NCBI GenBank assembly: GCA_031291055.1
Contig: JARLJU010000058.1
Coordinates: 19,341-83,340, forward strand
Direction: 5' to 3'
DNA from: Rudaea sp.
GTDB taxonomy: Bacteria; Pseudomonadota; Gammaproteobacteria; Xanthomonadales; Rhodanobacteraceae
Length of the DNA stretch: 64,000 bases
Below the pieces are notes generated by a model, which saw only the letters and a list, made by a program, of their open reading frames with translations, made no database searches and was not told the origin of the DNA. This document shows, piece by piece, positions 8,132 through 18,833 of this stretch. A program made the translations under genes and the position numbers. The number at the start of each line of letters is the position of its first letter. Within the stretch, counting starts at the first letter, position 1.

Positions 8132-9184
8132 TCAGATCACGATGGGCTCCGGTTCCAGCGCAATGCCAAACCGGCTTTGCACGCTTTGCAGAATCCGCTG
8201 CGCCAGTGCCCAGATCTGCGCGCCGGTAGCATGGCCATGATTGACCAGCACCAGCGCATGCTGGCTCGAAACGCCCGCATCACCTTCGCGCAAGCCTTTG
8301 AATCCGCAGGCTTCAATCAGCCAAGCCGCCGACAGCTTCTTATGCCCGGATGCGGCCGGCCACAGCGGCAGGGTCGGGTGCGCGACGCGCAGCTGTTGCG
8401 CGATCTCGTCCTTCACGACCGGATTCTTGAAGAAGCTGCCGGCATTGCCGATCATGGCCGGGTTCGGCAGCTTGCGCAGGCGCAGCCGCGAAACCGCTTC
8501 GGCGACCAGCGGCGCGGTCGCTGTCGCGATCCCCATGGCCGCGAGCTCTTCGCGCACGCCCGCGTAGTCCAGCCGCAGTTCACGGGCACGTTGCAGCAGG
8601 AATTCGACAGCGGTCACCAGATAGCGTCCGGGGGTGCGCCTGAACAGGGAATCGCGATAGGCGAAAGCACAGTCGGCGTTGCCCAGGCGCGTGAACTTTG
8701 CGCCGGCCCGATCGAAAATCTCCACGGTGTCAATGAATTCGCATACCTCGACGCCATAGGCGCCGATGTTCTGGATCGGCGCAGCGCCGACCGTGCCTGG
8801 GATCAATGCCAGGTTTTCCAGGCCGACGAAGCCATGCCCAAGCGACCAGTGGACAAAATCGTTCCAGTTTTCGCCGGCCTCGACGCGGATGAGTGCCGCG
8901 TCGCCGCGATTCTGCAGAAGGCGGATTCCCAGCGCGGGCAGCGCCAGCACGACACCCGGCCAGTCGCGCGTAAACAGCACATTGCTGCCCGCGCCGAGGA
9001 CCAGTACCTTGCCGTTTTTCAGTGCCGCGAGGTCGAACAGGCCGGGCAGCGCCGCGGGCCGGCTGACATCGATCAGCAGCTCCGCGCGCGCCGGCACGCG
9101 AAACGTGTTGCGGCCCTGCAACGGCGCGTTCTCGACGACGGTGTAGCCGGGTTCGCTGGCGATGCCGGTGATATGCGCAATCAT
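8132..9184 (-). CDS. murB: UDP-N-acetylenolpyruvoylglucosamine reductase
   Basis: A 350-residue FAD enzyme that reduces UDP-GlcNAc enolpyruvate to UDP-MurNAc in peptidoglycan synthesis. Visible are the N-terminal [16 protein letters not shown], the FAD loop [11 protein letters not shown], the substrate loop [17 protein letters not shown], and the catalytic Ser segment NAGSFFKNP. The presence of the YRDSLFR block and the length fit the E. coli-like long MurB type. The start overlaps the pyrD stop by 4 bases (9181-9184), so the two form an operon transcribed leftwards. Confidence 0.95.
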   Translation of the reverse strand: MIAHITGIASEPGYTVVENAPLQGRNTFRVPARAELLIDVSRPAALPGLFDLAALKNGKVLVLGAGSNVLFTRDWPGVVLALPALGIRLLQNRGDAALIRVEAGENWNDFVHWSLGHGFVGLENLALIPGTVGAAPIQNIGAYGVEVCEFIDTVEIFDRAGAKFTRLGNADCAFAYRDSLFRRTPGRYLVTAVEFLLQRARELRLDYAGVREELAAMGIATATAPLVAEAVSRLRLRKLPNPAMIGNAGSFFKNPVVKDEIAQQLRVAHPTLPLWPAASGHKKLSAAWLIEACGFKGLREGDAGVSSQHALVLVNHGHATGAQIWALAQRILQSVQSRFGIALEPEPIVI

Positions 9185-10215
9185 GCGCGCGCACCCGCGC
9201 GCTGTCTGCGGATCGAATCGACGCCTTCGCGGATCAAGGCGGGGCCGCGGTAGATCATGCCGCTGTAGAACTGTACCAGACTGGCACCGGCAGCGATCTT
9301 GGCCGCCGCATCCGCACCAGACAGAATGCCTCCGACACCAACGAGCGCCATCCGGGCGCCCAGGCGTCGCGCCATGCCCTGCAGTACCAATGTGGATTTG
9401 TGGAACAAGGGGCCGCCGGACAAACCGCCGGCTTCGTCTGCGTGGCGGGCGCCGGCAACCGTGCTGCGATCGATCGTCGTGTTGGTGCAGATCAGGCCGT
9501 CGATGCCCGCCGCAATCAATACGTCGGCGATGCCGTCGAGTTCGGCTTCATCCAGATCCGGTGCGATCTTGAGCAGCATCGGCTTGCGTGCCTGGTGCCT
9601 GGCAGCGAGACGTTCCTGCGCATCGCGCAAGCTGCCGACCAGGCGCTTCAGGGTTTCGACTTCCTGCAAGTCGCGCAGCCCCTGCGTGTTCGGCGACGAG
9701 ATGTTGACGGTCACGTAGCTTGCGCGTGCATAGACGCGTTCGAGGCAAAGAAGGTAGTCATCGACGGCGCGTTCGTTCGGCGTGTCCTTGTTCTTGCCGA
9801 TATTGATGCCGAGCACGCCGGAAAATGCCGCTTTTTCCACATTGCGCACGAGCGCATCGACGCCGCCATTGTTGAAGCCGAGCCGGTTGATCACGGCCTG
9901 GTGTTCCGGCAACCGCCACATGCGTGGCCTGGGATTGCCGGCCTGCGCACGCGGCGTCGTCGTGCCGATCTCGATGAAGCCGAAGCCCAGTGCCGCAAGC
10001 GCATCGACATGTGCGCCGTTCTTGTCCAGGCCGGCGGCAAGCCCGACCGGGTTCGGGAATTCGATGCCGAACACCGTGGTCGGCAAGGGCGCTGGCCTTG
10101 CGGCGAGCAGAGGATTCAACCCGGTGCGGTAGGCGGCTTCGATCGACGCCAGCGCCAGATCGTGCGCGCGCTCCGCATCGAGGCAGAAGAGGAAAGGGCG
10201 GGCGAGGGAGTACAC
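9181..10215 (-). CDS. pyrD: Dihydroorotate dehydrogenase, class 2 (quinone)
   Basis: A 344-residue membrane-associated flavoenzyme of pyrimidine synthesis. The N-terminal helix [19 protein letters not shown] is the quinone-binding extension specific to class 2. FMN/orotate motifs include [34 protein letters not shown] with the catalytic Ser, and [15 protein letters not shown]. The start is GTG at 10215; no better in-frame ATG was found. Translationally coupled to murB. Confidence 0.95.
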   Translation of the reverse strand: MYSLARPFLFCLDAERAHDLALASIEAAYRTGLNPLLAARPAPLPTTVFGIEFPNPVGLAAGLDKNGAHVDALAALGFGFIEIGTTTPRAQAGNPRPRMWRLPEHQAVINRLGFNNGGVDALVRNVEKAAFSGVLGINIGKNKDTPNERAVDDYLLCLERVYARASYVTVNISSPNTQGLRDLQEVETLKRLVGSLRDAQERLAARHQARKPMLLKIAPDLDEAELDGIADVLIAAGIDGLICTNTTIDRSTVAGARHADEAGGLSGGPLFHKSTLVLQGMARRLGARMALVGVGGILSGADAAAKIAAGASLVQFYSGMIYRGPALIREGVDSIRRQRAGARA

Positions 10216-10233
10216 GAGCCTTCGAGGCCGAAA

Positions 10234-10425
10234 TTATTTTTTCGGCAAGCGGGCCGCCGCCCGCTTGCTGGCGATCTCGACCATCGTCTCGATGCGGATC
10301 ATGCGCCGGTCGAGATCGTCGGTTACGCTGGCCAGCTTGTCGACATTCTTCGACAGGCGATCCAGGTCGCCACGCATCTGCAGCACGTCCTTGAGCACCG
10401 AAATCGCGTCGGCGAGCGCACCCAT
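10234..10425 (-). CDS. Small coiled-coil protein, partner of the RHH regulator
   Basis: A 63-residue protein, mostly heptad-like charged helix (LKDVLQMRGDLDRLSKNVDK) with a basic C-terminal tail. Its ATG overlaps the stop of the upstream ribbon-helix-helix gene by one base (TGATG), implying translational coupling and perhaps complex formation. There is no recognisable toxin fold. It may be a structural or regulatory partner; function unknown. Confidence 0.6.
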   Translation of the reverse strand: MGALADAISVLKDVLQMRGDLDRLSKNVDKLASVTDDLDRRMIRIETMVEIASKRAAARLPKK

Positions 10426-10697
10426 CAGCGCGCTCTCCGCCGAGCTTCGATGCTGGCCAGTGTGCGATTGGTCGAAGCCACGGCATCGCGGACGCTCCTA
10501 CGCATGGCCGGCATCGCGCGGCGCAATTCCCGCGTCAATGCGGCCAGCTCGCGCGTATCGCTGATCGAGCTGACGTTATAGGCTTCGATCGCCTGGCGCA
10601 CGAATTCGCTGACGCTCAGGCCGCGGTCATCCGCCAGCGTCTTGAAGCGGCGCTTGTCTTCAGGAGATACGAGCAGGGTGACGCGCTGAGTCTTCAT
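10425..10697 (-). CDS. Ribbon-helix-helix (CopG/Arc-like) DNA-binding protein
   Basis: A 90-residue protein. Residues 1-45 fit a ribbon-helix-helix domain: a short beta-strand QRVTLLVSPEDK followed by helix A, a turn at RGLS and helix B SVSEFVRQAIEAY. The C-terminal 45 residues are helical and Arg/Ala-rich. ATG 10697 has GGAGGTGCCC directly upstream, which excludes the longer start at 10715. A perfect 7-bp inverted repeat lies 15 bases upstream of the start codon, consistent with autorepression. Forms a bicistron with the coiled-coil gene. Confidence 0.7.
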   Translation of the reverse strand: MKTQRVTLLVSPEDKRRFKTLADDRGLSVSEFVRQAIEAYNVSSISDTRELAALTRELRRAMPAMRRSVRDAVASTNRTLASIEARRRAR

Positions 10698-10711
10698 GGG
10701 CACCTCCGTGC

Positions 10712-10732
10712 GCACATGATAACAACATGTGC
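10712..10732. promoter_or_regulatory. Candidate autoregulatory operator of the RHH gene
   Basis: GCACATG-ATAACAA-CATGTGC is a perfect inverted repeat with a 7-base centre. On the minus strand it contains TATCAT, a plausible -10 box, placing the repeat over the promoter of the RHH gene. Such placement is typical of CopG/Arc-type autorepression. The operator role is inferred from position and symmetry only. Confidence 0.45.
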
Positions 10733-10760
10733 ATACGATCGTTCGCGCCGTGCTGCCTCG

Positions 10761-11048
10761 TCAGAAGTGCCAGTGCCCGAAAAACGCCAGGCCGCCGAAG
10801 ATTCCGAAGATCAGCATGATTACGATCGCAATCAGCGCCAGATGGCAATAGCCCAGGATCAGGCCCGCCATTGCCATGCCGTCGCCTTCGATCGTCCCCG
10901 GCGGGGCGCGGCGGATTTCTCCGCGTGCGACATGGCCGCAAATGATGGCAACGATGGCTCCGATGAACGGCAACGCGAACCAGCAGATGATGCCGAAGAC
11001 CAGGCTCAGGATGGCGGTGGTGCTCGTAGTGCGGACAGGGATGTTCAT
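10761..11048 (-). CDS. DUF4190-type small membrane protein
   Basis: A 95-residue protein with two hydrophobic helices (AILSLVFGIICWFALPFIGAI and GLILGYCHLALIAIVIMLIF) separated by a GHVARGEIRRAP loop. The pattern ..LSLVLGI..W....GAIVAII.GH.A..EIRR is that of DUF4190 proteins, whose role is unknown. The start at 11048 is the only one that places the first helix near the N-terminus. It lies eight bases downstream of the ALDH7 gene, so the two may be co-transcribed. Confidence 0.75.
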   Translation of the reverse strand: MNIPVRTTSTTAILSLVFGIICWFALPFIGAIVAIICGHVARGEIRRAPPGTIEGDGMAMAGLILGYCHLALIAIVIMLIFGIFGGLAFFGHWHF

Positions 11049-11056
11049 CGTTGGCC

Positions 11057-12592
11057 TCAGAAATCGAACTTGATGCCCTGCGCCAGCGGCAGCGCGTCGG
11101 AGTAGTTGATCGTATTGGTCTGCCGGCGCATATAGGCCTTCCATGCATCAGAGCCGGATTCCCGGCCGCCGCCGGTTTCCTTCTCGCCGCCGAAGGCACC
11201 GCCGATTTCGGCGCCGCTGGTGCCGATGTTGACGTTGGCAATGCCGCAATCGGAACCGGCGCTGGACAGGAAAGCCTCGGCAGCCTTGACGTTCTGGGTG
11301 AAGATCGCCGACGAAAGACCCTGCGGCACGCCATTGTGCGCGTGCAGCGCGTCGTCGATGGACTTGAACGGCATCACATAGAGGATCGGCGCAAAGGTTT
11401 CGGTCTGCACGACTTCATCGGAATTCTTCAGGCCCGCGATGATCGTCGGCAGGACGAAGTTGCCGGCGCGGTCGCTGAGCGCCTTGCCGCCGGTCAGCAC
11501 CTTGCCGCCGGATGCCGTGGCCTTGGCGATCGCGTCGCTGTAGCGCTGCACCGCCGACTTGTCGTTGAGCGGACCCATCAGGGTGGTCGGCTGGGTCGGG
11601 TCGCCAATCTTGGTTTCGATCTGCTTGTATGCGGCGACGAGGGTATTGACCACGTTGTCGAAAATGGATTCATGCACGAACAAACGCCGCGTCGTGGTGC
11701 AGCGCTGGCCGGCGGTGCCGACCGCACCGAACACGATTGCCGGAATCGCCAGCTTGAGGTCGGCGCTGGCATCCAGGACGATCGCGTTGTTGCCGCCGAG
11801 TTCGAGCAGGCTGCGGCCCAGGCGCCTGGCGACGCGTTCGCCGACGTGGCGACCCACGGCAGTCGAGCCGGTAAAGCTGATCAGCGGGATGCGGTGATCG
11901 TCGACGAATTTCTTCGCAAGCTCTGTACCGGCATCGTTGAACAGGAAGAACAGGTCGGGGAAACCGCCGGCCTTGAGTGCTTCGTTGCAGATCTTCACCG
12001 AGGCAATGGCCGATAGCGGCGTCTTCGGCGACGGTTTCCAGATCGAGATATCGCCGCAGACGGCAGCGATGAATGCATTCCACGCCCACACCGCGACCGG
12101 AAAATTGAATGCCGAGATGATGCCGACCAACCCGAGCGGATGCCATTGCTCGTACATGCGATGGCCAGGGCGCTCGGAATGCATGGTGTTGCCGTAGAGC
12201 ATGCGGCTCTGGCCGAGCGCGAAATCGGCGATGTCGATCATTTCCTGCACTTCGCCGTCGCCTTCGGGCTTGATCTTGCCCATTTCCAGCGCGACCAGCG
12301 AGCCGAGTGCGTCCTTGTGCTTGCGCAAGGCGTCGGCGCACAGGCGAATCGCTTCGCCGCGCTTCGGTGCCGGTGTCTTCCGCCACGTCTTGTAGGCGTC
12401 CTGGGCGCGCTTGACGATGGTTTCGTAGTCGGCGGCAGAACTGGCGTGCACGCGGCCGATGACTTCGTGCGTGCTGGGATTGATCACATCGATCGTGCCG
12501 GCGTCGGCGGCCTTCGACCATTCGTCTTTGCCAAGGTAGGTGCCGGATTCAACACCGGTCAGGCCGAGCGTCTTGAGGATTGCAGCAGACAT
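11057..12592 (-). CDS. amaB: ALDH7-type (antiquitin-like) aminoadipate-semialdehyde dehydrogenase
   Basis: A 511-residue aldehyde dehydrogenase. LELGGNN holds the general-base Glu and GQRCTTTRR the catalytic Cys; the GQRCTTTRR form and the [22 protein letters not shown] block are characteristic of ALDH7 (piperidine-6-carboxylate/aminoadipate-semialdehyde dehydrogenase). It oxidises 2-aminoadipate 6-semialdehyde in lysine catabolism, a route that later feeds glutaryl-CoA to GcdH (2263-3435). GGAG stands six bases before ATG 12592. A related NAD-dependent ALDH substrate cannot be excluded. Confidence 0.85.
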   Translation of the reverse strand: MSAAILKTLGLTGVESGTYLGKDEWSKAADAGTIDVINPSTHEVIGRVHASSAADYETIVKRAQDAYKTWRKTPAPKRGEAIRLCADALRKHKDALGSLVALEMGKIKPEGDGEVQEMIDIADFALGQSRMLYGNTMHSERPGHRMYEQWHPLGLVGIISAFNFPVAVWAWNAFIAAVCGDISIWKPSPKTPLSAIASVKICNEALKAGGFPDLFFLFNDAGTELAKKFVDDHRIPLISFTGSTAVGRHVGERVARRLGRSLLELGGNNAIVLDASADLKLAIPAIVFGAVGTAGQRCTTTRRLFVHESIFDNVVNTLVAAYKQIETKIGDPTQPTTLMGPLNDKSAVQRYSDAIAKATASGGKVLTGGKALSDRAGNFVLPTIIAGLKNSDEVVQTETFAPILYVMPFKSIDDALHAHNGVPQGLSSAIFTQNVKAAEAFLSSAGSDCGIANVNIGTSGAEIGGAFGGEKETGGGRESGSDAWKAYMRRQTNTINYSDALPLAQGIKFDF

Positions 12593-12893
12593 GGAAACTC
12601 CGGAAGGATGCGGCCGCCGGGTGCCGACGGCCGCTGGAAAAAGGAGCGGAATTCTAGCAGAGACGAGCATTTGGGACCCGTGTCGCATGGGCTGGCCGTG
12701 GCCCGTCGCGGCAATTGACGCCAGACAACGAGGCCCTGAGAATGCGGAAACTGCGGAACTAACCTGCCGCTGACGTGTCCTTGATGGCCTGTGCGGCCGC
12801 CAAGGCGGCCATGTGCAGGCTTGGGCTCGTACTCGTGGGGTGCGACGTGCCATCCGCAATGTTCTTGTCTCCAGTCTCGGAACAATCACCCCC
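12593..12893. other. Divergent intergenic region between amaB and the RND operon
   Basis: About 300 bases that must hold the promoters of both the lysine-degradation ALDH (leftward) and the efflux operon (rightward). A tight GC inverted repeat, GGCCGC (12795-12800) with GCGGCC (12805-12810), lies about 85 bases upstream of the pump gene. I see no efflux-type regulator gene next to it and no clear -35/-10 pair. Confidence 0.4.
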
Positions 12894-15800
12894 ATGCTCG
12901 GGATCATCCGTCTCGCACTGAATCGCCCCTACACCTTCGTCGTGCTGGCGATTCTCATCCTCATCATTGGCCCACTGGCCATCCTGCGCACGCCGATCGA
13001 CATCTTTCCGGACATCAAGCTGCCGGTGATCAGCGTTGTGTGGAACTACAACGGCTTGCCGCCGGACGAGATGTCGGACCGCATCATCACGTATTTTGAA
13101 AGGCAGATGACGACGACGGTAAACGACATCGAGCATATCGAGTCGCAGTCGCTGCCCGGCGTGGGCGTGATCAAGGTGTTCTTTCAGCCGGACGTGAACG
13201 TGAATGCTGCACTGGCCCAGGTCACGGCAGTGTCGCAGACCGTGCTCAAGCGCTTGCCTCCGGGAATCACGCCGCCGCTGGTGTTGAGCTACAACGCTTC
13301 CAGCGTGCCGGTGTTGCAGCTGGCGCTGTCGAGCAAGACCCTGACCGACCAGCAGCTGTTCGACTTGTCCAACAATTTCATTCGTCCACAATTGGCCGAA
13401 GTGGAAGGCGCGGCAATCCCGTCGCCCTACGGCGGCAAGAATCGCCAGGTCGTCGTCGATCTGAATCCCGATGCGCTGCGCTCGAAGGGCTTGTCGCCGC
13501 AGGATGTGACCAACGCGATCCTGGCCCAGAACCTGATCCTGCCCTCGGGCACGGAAAAGCTCGGCAAGTTCGAATACAACGTCAAGCTCAACGGCAGCCC
13601 GAAGGAGCTCGACGATCTGAACAACCTGCCGATCAAGGCGGTCGACGGTGCCACCATCTACCTGCACGACGTCGCGCATGTGCGCGATGGCTACTCGCCC
13701 CAGCAGAATCTGGTGCTGGTGAACGGTCAGCGCTCGGTGTTGACTACGGTGCAAAAGAACGGCAATACCTCCACGCTCGACATTATTGCGCACGTGAAGA
13801 GGTTGCTGCCCAAGATCCAGGCCGGCGCGCCGCCCGGACTGACGCTGGATACGCTGATCGACCAGTCGATCTTCGTCAAGGCTGCGGTATCCGGCGTCGC
13901 TCGCGAGGGCCTTATCGCGGCATCGCTCACGGCGCTCATGATTCTGCTGTTTCTCGGCAGTTGGCGCTCGACCCTGATCATCACGATATCGATTCCTCTG
14001 GCGGTGCTCAGCTCGATCACGGCGTTGTCGGCGATCGGCGAAACGATCAACGTGATGACACTGGGCGGATTGGCCCTGGCCATCGGTATACTTGTGGACG
14101 ATGCCACCGTCACGATCGAGAACATCAACTGGCATCTGGAACAGGGCAAGGGCGTCGTCGAAGCCATCCTCGACGGCAGCAGGCAGATCGTGACCCCGGC
14201 GCTGGTCTCGCTGCTGTGTATCTGCATCGTGTTCGTGCCGATGTTCTTCCTTACCGGCGTCGCCCGCTATCTGTTCGTGCCGATGGCCGAAGCAGTGGTC
14301 TTTGCGTTGATCGCCTCGTTCGTGCTGTCACGCACTCTGGTACCGACGCTGGCGAAGTACCTGTTGCGTCCACATGTCGACACGCATCCGGCGACCGGAC
14401 ATCTGGTCGAAGACGCGATGCGCGAAGACCCCACCGAGCACATGTCAGGCGGGACGGGCATGCTGTCGCGTTTCCAGCGCGGGTTTGAACGCCGTTTCGA
14501 GGGCGTGCGCGAGATCTATCGTGAACTGCTTGTCCTGGCCCTGACCTACCGACGTGCATTCGTGCCCGGTTTTCTCGGCGTGGTCGTCGCGTCGTTCCTG
14601 CTGACGCCGTGGCTGGGCGAGAATTTCTTCCCCAGCATCGATGCCGGGCAGATCAAGCTGCACATGCGCGCGCAGACGGGTACACGTATCGAGGAGACCG
14701 CGCGCCTGGCGACGCAGGTGGAAAAAGCCATCCGCCGGGTGATTCCTGCCGACGAACTGAAGAGCGTAGTCGACAACATCGGCCTGCCGGTCAGCGGCAT
14801 CAACATCACCTACAGCAATTCGGCGCCGATCGGTCCGGCCGACGCCGATATCCTGATTTCACTCAATCAGGATCACCGACCCAGCGCTGACTACGTGGCG
14901 CAGTTGCGCGAACAGCTGCCGCGGGAATTTCCCGGCGCGTCGTTCGCGTTCCTGCCTGCCGATATCGTCAGCCAGATCCTCAATTTCGGCCTGCCGGCAC
15001 CAATCGATATCCAGGTGATCGGCTTCAAGCGCGACGAGAATCGCGCCTACGCCGAACATATCATGAGCCGGATCAAGCGTATTGCCGGCATCACCGACCT
15101 GCGCATCCAGCAGGCATTCAACCAGCCCGAGCTGCATGTCGATGTCGACCGCACGCGCGCCCAGCAGCTGGGTCTCACGGAGCGCGATGTAGCCGACAGC
15201 ATGCTGGTGTCACTGTCCGGCAGCGCGCAGACTGCACCGACGTTCTGGGTGAATCCGAAGAACCACGTCTCCTATCCCATTGTGGTGCAGACACCGCAAT
15301 ATGATCTGGATTCGCTCAGCAACCTGGAGAATATTCCAGTGACCGGGAGCGGCAAGGCGCCGTCGCAGCTGCTCGGTGGCCTGGCGAACATCAGCCGTGG
15401 CCAGGGTGAGGGTGTGGTATCGCATTACGACGTGCAGCCGACGATCGATATCTTCGGCGCGGCGGAGGGTCGCGATCTCGGTGCCGTGGCGAAGGACATA
15501 CAGGCGGTGCTGGACGACACCGCCAAGGACGTGCCCGCGGGCTCGACCGTGGAACTGCGCGGCCAGGTGCAGACGATGCACAGCGCATACTCGAGCCTGC
15601 TGTACGGCCTGGCCGGTGCGATCGTGCTGATCTATCTGCTGATCGTGGTCAATTTCCAGTCGTGGCTGGATCCGTTCGTGATCATCACCGCCTTGCCGGC
15701 AGCGCTGGCCGGCATCGTCTGGATGCTGTTCCTGACCGGCACGACGCTGTCGGTGCCGGCGCTTACCGGCGCGATCATGTGCATGGGCGTGGCGACGGCG

Positions 15801-16133
15801 AACAGCATCTTGGTAGTGAGCTTTGCACGCGAGCGCCTGAGCGAGGGGGCGGACGCCTTTGCCGCGGCGCTGGACGCCGGCTTCATTCGCTTCCGTCCGG
15901 TGCTGATGACGGCACTGGCGATGATCATCGGCATGGCACCGATGGCGTTCGGAATGGGGGAAGGCGGCGAACAGAACGCGCCGCTCGGACGCGCCGTGAT
16001 CGGTGGCCTGATTTTCGCCACCTGCGCCACCTTGTTCTTCGTACCGGCAATCTTCAGCATCGTGCACTCGCGCCGGCCGAGCGCGGAGACACGACCCGAT
16101 CCAGCCTCGCCACGCCCGGCAGAAGCAGTCTGA
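12894..16133 (+). CDS. RND efflux transporter, HAE1/AcrB-like
   Basis: A 1079-residue inner-membrane proton antiporter of the RND superfamily. It starts [15 protein letters not shown], with TM1 immediately after. The large periplasmic loops follow TM1 and TM7 ([20 protein letters not shown] begins the second half). The proton-relay Asp pair sits in TM4 at residues 402-403 (GILVDDATV). The C-terminus has [17 protein letters not shown] and [20 protein letters not shown]. It is first in a pump-adaptor-channel operon, with a one-base TGATG contact to the next frame. The subfamily is HAE1-like, exporting hydrophobic/amphiphilic compounds; substrate unknown. Confidence 0.92.
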   Translation: MLGIIRLALNRPYTFVVLAILILIIGPLAILRTPIDIFPDIKLPVISVVWNYNGLPPDEMSDRIITYFERQMTTTVNDIEHIESQSLPGVGVIKVFFQPDVNVNAALAQVTAVSQTVLKRLPPGITPPLVLSYNASSVPVLQLALSSKTLTDQQLFDLSNNFIRPQLAEVEGAAIPSPYGGKNRQVVVDLNPDALRSKGLSPQDVTNAILAQNLILPSGTEKLGKFEYNVKLNGSPKELDDLNNLPIKAVDGATIYLHDVAHVRDGYSPQQNLVLVNGQRSVLTTVQKNGNTSTLDIIAHVKRLLPKIQAGAPPGLTLDTLIDQSIFVKAAVSGVAREGLIAASLTALMILLFLGSWRSTLIITISIPLAVLSSITALSAIGETINVMTLGGLALAIGILVDDATVTIENINWHLEQGKGVVEAILDGSRQIVTPALVSLLCICIVFVPMFFLTGVARYLFVPMAEAVVFALIASFVLSRTLVPTLAKYLLRPHVDTHPATGHLVEDAMREDPTEHMSGGTGMLSRFQRGFERRFEGVREIYRELLVLALTYRRAFVPGFLGVVVASFLLTPWLGENFFPSIDAGQIKLHMRAQTGTRIEETARLATQVEKAIRRVIPADELKSVVDNIGLPVSGINITYSNSAPIGPADADILISLNQDHRPSADYVAQLREQLPREFPGASFAFLPADIVSQILNFGLPAPIDIQVIGFKRDENRAYAEHIMSRIKRIAGITDLRIQQAFNQPELHVDVDRTRAQQLGLTERDVADSMLVSLSGSAQTAPTFWVNPKNHVSYPIVVQTPQYDLDSLSNLENIPVTGSGKAPSQLLGGLANISRGQGEGVVSHYDVQPTIDIFGAAEGRDLGAVAKDIQAVLDDTAKDVPAGSTVELRGQVQTMHSAYSSLLYGLAGAIVLIYLLIVVNFQSWLDPFVIITALPAALAGIVWMLFLTGTTLSVPALTGAIMCMGVATANSILVVSFARERLSEGADAFAAALDAGFIRFRPVLMTALAMIIGMAPMAFGMGEGGEQNAPLGRAVIGGLIFATCATLFFVPAIFSIVHSRRPSAETRPDPASPRPAEAV

Positions 16134-16144
16134 TGGAGAAACCC

Positions 16145-17368
16145 ATGAACATCGCCAAGGAATCCGCACCTGCTGCGCGCGCGTTGCCGCGACGGCTGCG
16201 GCAGATCGGCATCGTCGCGCTGCTGCTGGCGTTGACCGTGGTCGCGATCGGCATCGTCTCGCGCGTTCACAACGACAGCGTTTCCAGAAGCAAGAGCGAG
16301 GCCGATGCCATCCCTTCGGTCAACCTGGTCGAGCCGGGCCACGACGACGCGCACCAGGATCTGGTGCTCCCGGGCGATGTGAAAGCGTATTACGACGCGC
16401 CGATCTATGCCCGCGTCTCCGGCTATCTGAAAATGTGGTATGTCGATATCGGCACGCAGGTGAAGGCGGGCCAGCTGCTTGCCGAAATCGACAGCCCCGA
16501 ACTGGACCAGCAGTTGCTGCAGGCGCGCGCGGATCTGGCGACCGCCGAAGCCAAGGAAAGACTGGCCACGATCACGAACAAGCGCTGGAAGGACATGCTC
16601 ACCTCCAACTCGGTGTCCAAGCAGGAAGCCGATGAGAAAAATGGCGACTACGAAGCCAAGGCCGCCGACACCGCCGCTGCGCGCGCGAACATGGAACGTC
16701 TGCTCGCGCTGGCATCGTTCAAGCGCATCCTCGCGCCGTTCGATGGCGTGGTCACCGAGCGCAAGACCGACATCGGCGCGCTGATCAATGCCGGCAGCGG
16801 CAGCGGCCCGGAGTTGTTCCGCGTCGCCGACACGCACAAATTGCGCGTGTACGTGCAAGTCCCGCAGGCCTATGCAAGGCAAATCAGCAAGGGCATGACC
16901 GCGCAATTGCATCTGCCCGAGGAACCGGGCCGCTCGTATCCGGCGACCGTGGTGGCTACCTCGGACGCAATCAGCGAAATATCGCGCACGCTGCTCGTGC
17001 AGCTGGAAGCCGACAATGCCCGCGGCGAGCTGACTGCCGGTTCCTACGCCGATGTGCGCTTTGATCTGCCGGCCATCGCGGGCGTGATGCAGCTGCCGGT
17101 CAGCGCCCTGCTGTTCCGCGAGCATGGGCTGAAGGTGGCCACGCTCGGACCCGACAATCGCGTATTGCTGAAAAGCATACAGCTCGGGCGCGACCTCGGC
17201 ACCCGCGTCGAAGTCATGTCGGGCTTGTCGCCCTCGGACCACGTGATCGACAGTCCGCCCGACTGGCTGGCGCAGGGCGACAGCGTGCGTACCGCCCAGC
17301 CGCCGCCGGCGGCGGCGAAGGCGTCGGGCGGCAAGATCGTCGCCAAAGCCGATGTGCCGGCATCATGA
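16145..17368 (+). CDS. RND periplasmic adaptor (membrane fusion protein)
   Basis: A 407-residue protein with one N-terminal membrane segment (residues about 18-38), a lipoyl-like hairpin interrupted by a helical coiled coil (residues about 105-195), and beta-barrel domains with FDGVVTERKTDIGALI. It links the RND pump to the outer-membrane channel. ATG 16145 has GGAG six bases upstream; an in-frame ATG at 16133 overlaps the pump stop and lacks a site. The C-terminal Pro/Ala-rich tail is variable in the family. Confidence 0.9.
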   Translation: MNIAKESAPAARALPRRLRQIGIVALLLALTVVAIGIVSRVHNDSVSRSKSEADAIPSVNLVEPGHDDAHQDLVLPGDVKAYYDAPIYARVSGYLKMWYVDIGTQVKAGQLLAEIDSPELDQQLLQARADLATAEAKERLATITNKRWKDMLTSNSVSKQEADEKNGDYEAKAADTAAARANMERLLALASFKRILAPFDGVVTERKTDIGALINAGSGSGPELFRVADTHKLRVYVQVPQAYARQISKGMTAQLHLPEEPGRSYPATVVATSDAISEISRTLLVQLEADNARGELTAGSYADVRFDLPAIAGVMQLPVSALLFREHGLKVATLGPDNRVLLKSIQLGRDLGTRVEVMSGLSPSDHVIDSPPDWLAQGDSVRTAQPPPAAAKASGGKIVAKADVPAS

Positions 17369-18825
17369 TCCGCTGCACCGCTCCGCTGCTACTGGCTATG
17401 CTCGGCGGATGTTCGTTCGCGCCGCCGTATAAAAGTCCCATTGTGGACACGCCGGACACCTACAAGGAAGCCGGGCCATGGCAAGCCGCGGCACCGGCGG
17501 ATCGCGCGGATCGCGGCGACTGGTGGCGTGACTACGGCGATACGGCACTGAACGAGCTGGAGGCACGCGTGGATTCGGCTAACCCGGATCTTGCCGCAGC
17601 CGCCGACCGCTACGAGCAGGCCCGCGCCTATGTCGCGGAAACGCGTGCCGGGTTGTTTCCCCAGGTGGACGCCCAGGCGCTGGCCACGCGCAACCGCCAG
17701 TCCGACAATCGTCCGCTGCGTTCATCCACGCAGCCGGACGAGTATCGGGACAATCTTGTCGGCGCGCAGATCGGTTATGAACTGGATCTTTGGGGCCGCG
17801 TGCGCAATCGAGTGGCGGCCGGACAGGCCGATGCGCAGGCCACTGCGGCGGATCTGGCTTCCGTGCGGTTGAGTCTGCACGCGGAGTTGGCCGACGACTA
17901 CATCACGCTGCGGGGACTCGACGCGCAGGCAAAACTGCTCGCTGATACCGTCGCTGCTTACGGCGAAGCATTGACGCTCACGCAAAACCGCTTCAAGGGC
18001 GGCGTTGCGTCGGAACTCGACGTCGCGCATGCGCATACGCAGCTCGATACCGCGCGCGCCGAAGCCACGGACGTGCAGGCGCAGCGAGCCTTGTATGAAC
18101 ATGCGATCGCGAGCATGGTCGGAACGCCGGCCTCGAAATTTTCCCTGGCACCGCTGGTGGTGGAACTGCCGGTGCCGGCGATTCCCGCCGGGCTTCCTTC
18201 GACCCTGCTCGAACGCCGCCCGGATGTCGCCGCGGCCGAGCGCCGTGCTGCCGCTGCGAATGCAGAGATCGGCATCGCGCGCGCGGCGTTTTTCCCCAGC
18301 ATTACCCTGACCGCAAGCGGAGGCTACGAGAACACCGGTGGTGCGGGCTGGCTCACCGCGCCGAACAGCTTCTGGTCCATCGGTCCGCATGCATTGCTGA
18401 CGCTGTTCGATGCCGGTCGTCGCCAAGCCGAGGTGCGCAGGGCGCATGCTGCCTTCGATGAGGCGAATGAAAAATACAGGAGCACGACGCTGGTCGCGTT
18501 CCAGCAGGTCGAGGACAATCTCGCCCTACTGCATCTGCTCGGTGAGGAAGCCAGGGACGAAGACGCTGCGGTGGTTGCGGCGCAACGTACGCTGGCGCTG
18601 GCGCTGGACCGTTACCGCAACGGCGCCGTGAACTATCTGGAAGTCGTCGAAGCACAGACCGCCGAACTGCAGGCGCAACGCACGGCGCTGCATCTGCTCG
18701 ACCGCCGGCTTGAAGCAAGCGTCGGCCTGATCCGTGCGCTCGGCGGTGGTTGGGGCGACACGGAGTCCGGCGCGCCCGACTCCGCCAAGAGCGCACAGGC
18801 CATGCGTTCCGGCAAGACGGACTGA
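17365..18825 (+). CDS. NodT-family outer-membrane efflux lipoprotein
   Basis: A 486-residue TolC-like channel. The signal peptide ends in a lipobox (LAMLGGC, Cys16), then the NodT-type start FAPPYKSP and W(W)RDYGD. Two outer-membrane efflux repeats follow, with LLERRPDVAAAERRAAAANAEIGIARAAFFPSI marking the start of the second. It completes the tripartite pump and overlaps the adaptor stop by ATGA at 17365-17368. No regulator gene is present in the operon. Confidence 0.9.
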   Translation: MIRCTAPLLLAMLGGCSFAPPYKSPIVDTPDTYKEAGPWQAAAPADRADRGDWWRDYGDTALNELEARVDSANPDLAAAADRYEQARAYVAETRAGLFPQVDAQALATRNRQSDNRPLRSSTQPDEYRDNLVGAQIGYELDLWGRVRNRVAAGQADAQATAADLASVRLSLHAELADDYITLRGLDAQAKLLADTVAAYGEALTLTQNRFKGGVASELDVAHAHTQLDTARAEATDVQAQRALYEHAIASMVGTPASKFSLAPLVVELPVPAIPAGLPSTLLERRPDVAAAERRAAAANAEIGIARAAFFPSITLTASGGYENTGGAGWLTAPNSFWSIGPHALLTLFDAGRRQAEVRRAHAAFDEANEKYRSTTLVAFQQVEDNLALLHLLGEEARDEDAAVVAAQRTLALALDRYRNGAVNYLEVVEAQTAELQAQRTALHLLDRRLEASVGLIRALGGGWGDTESGAPDSAKSAQAMRSGKTD

Positions 18826-18833
18826 CTGGTCCG

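Noticed and set aside
10234..10697. Classical toxin-antitoxin pair
   Set aside because: The second protein is a simple coiled coil with no RelE, PIN or MazF features; a regulator pair is all that can be supported.
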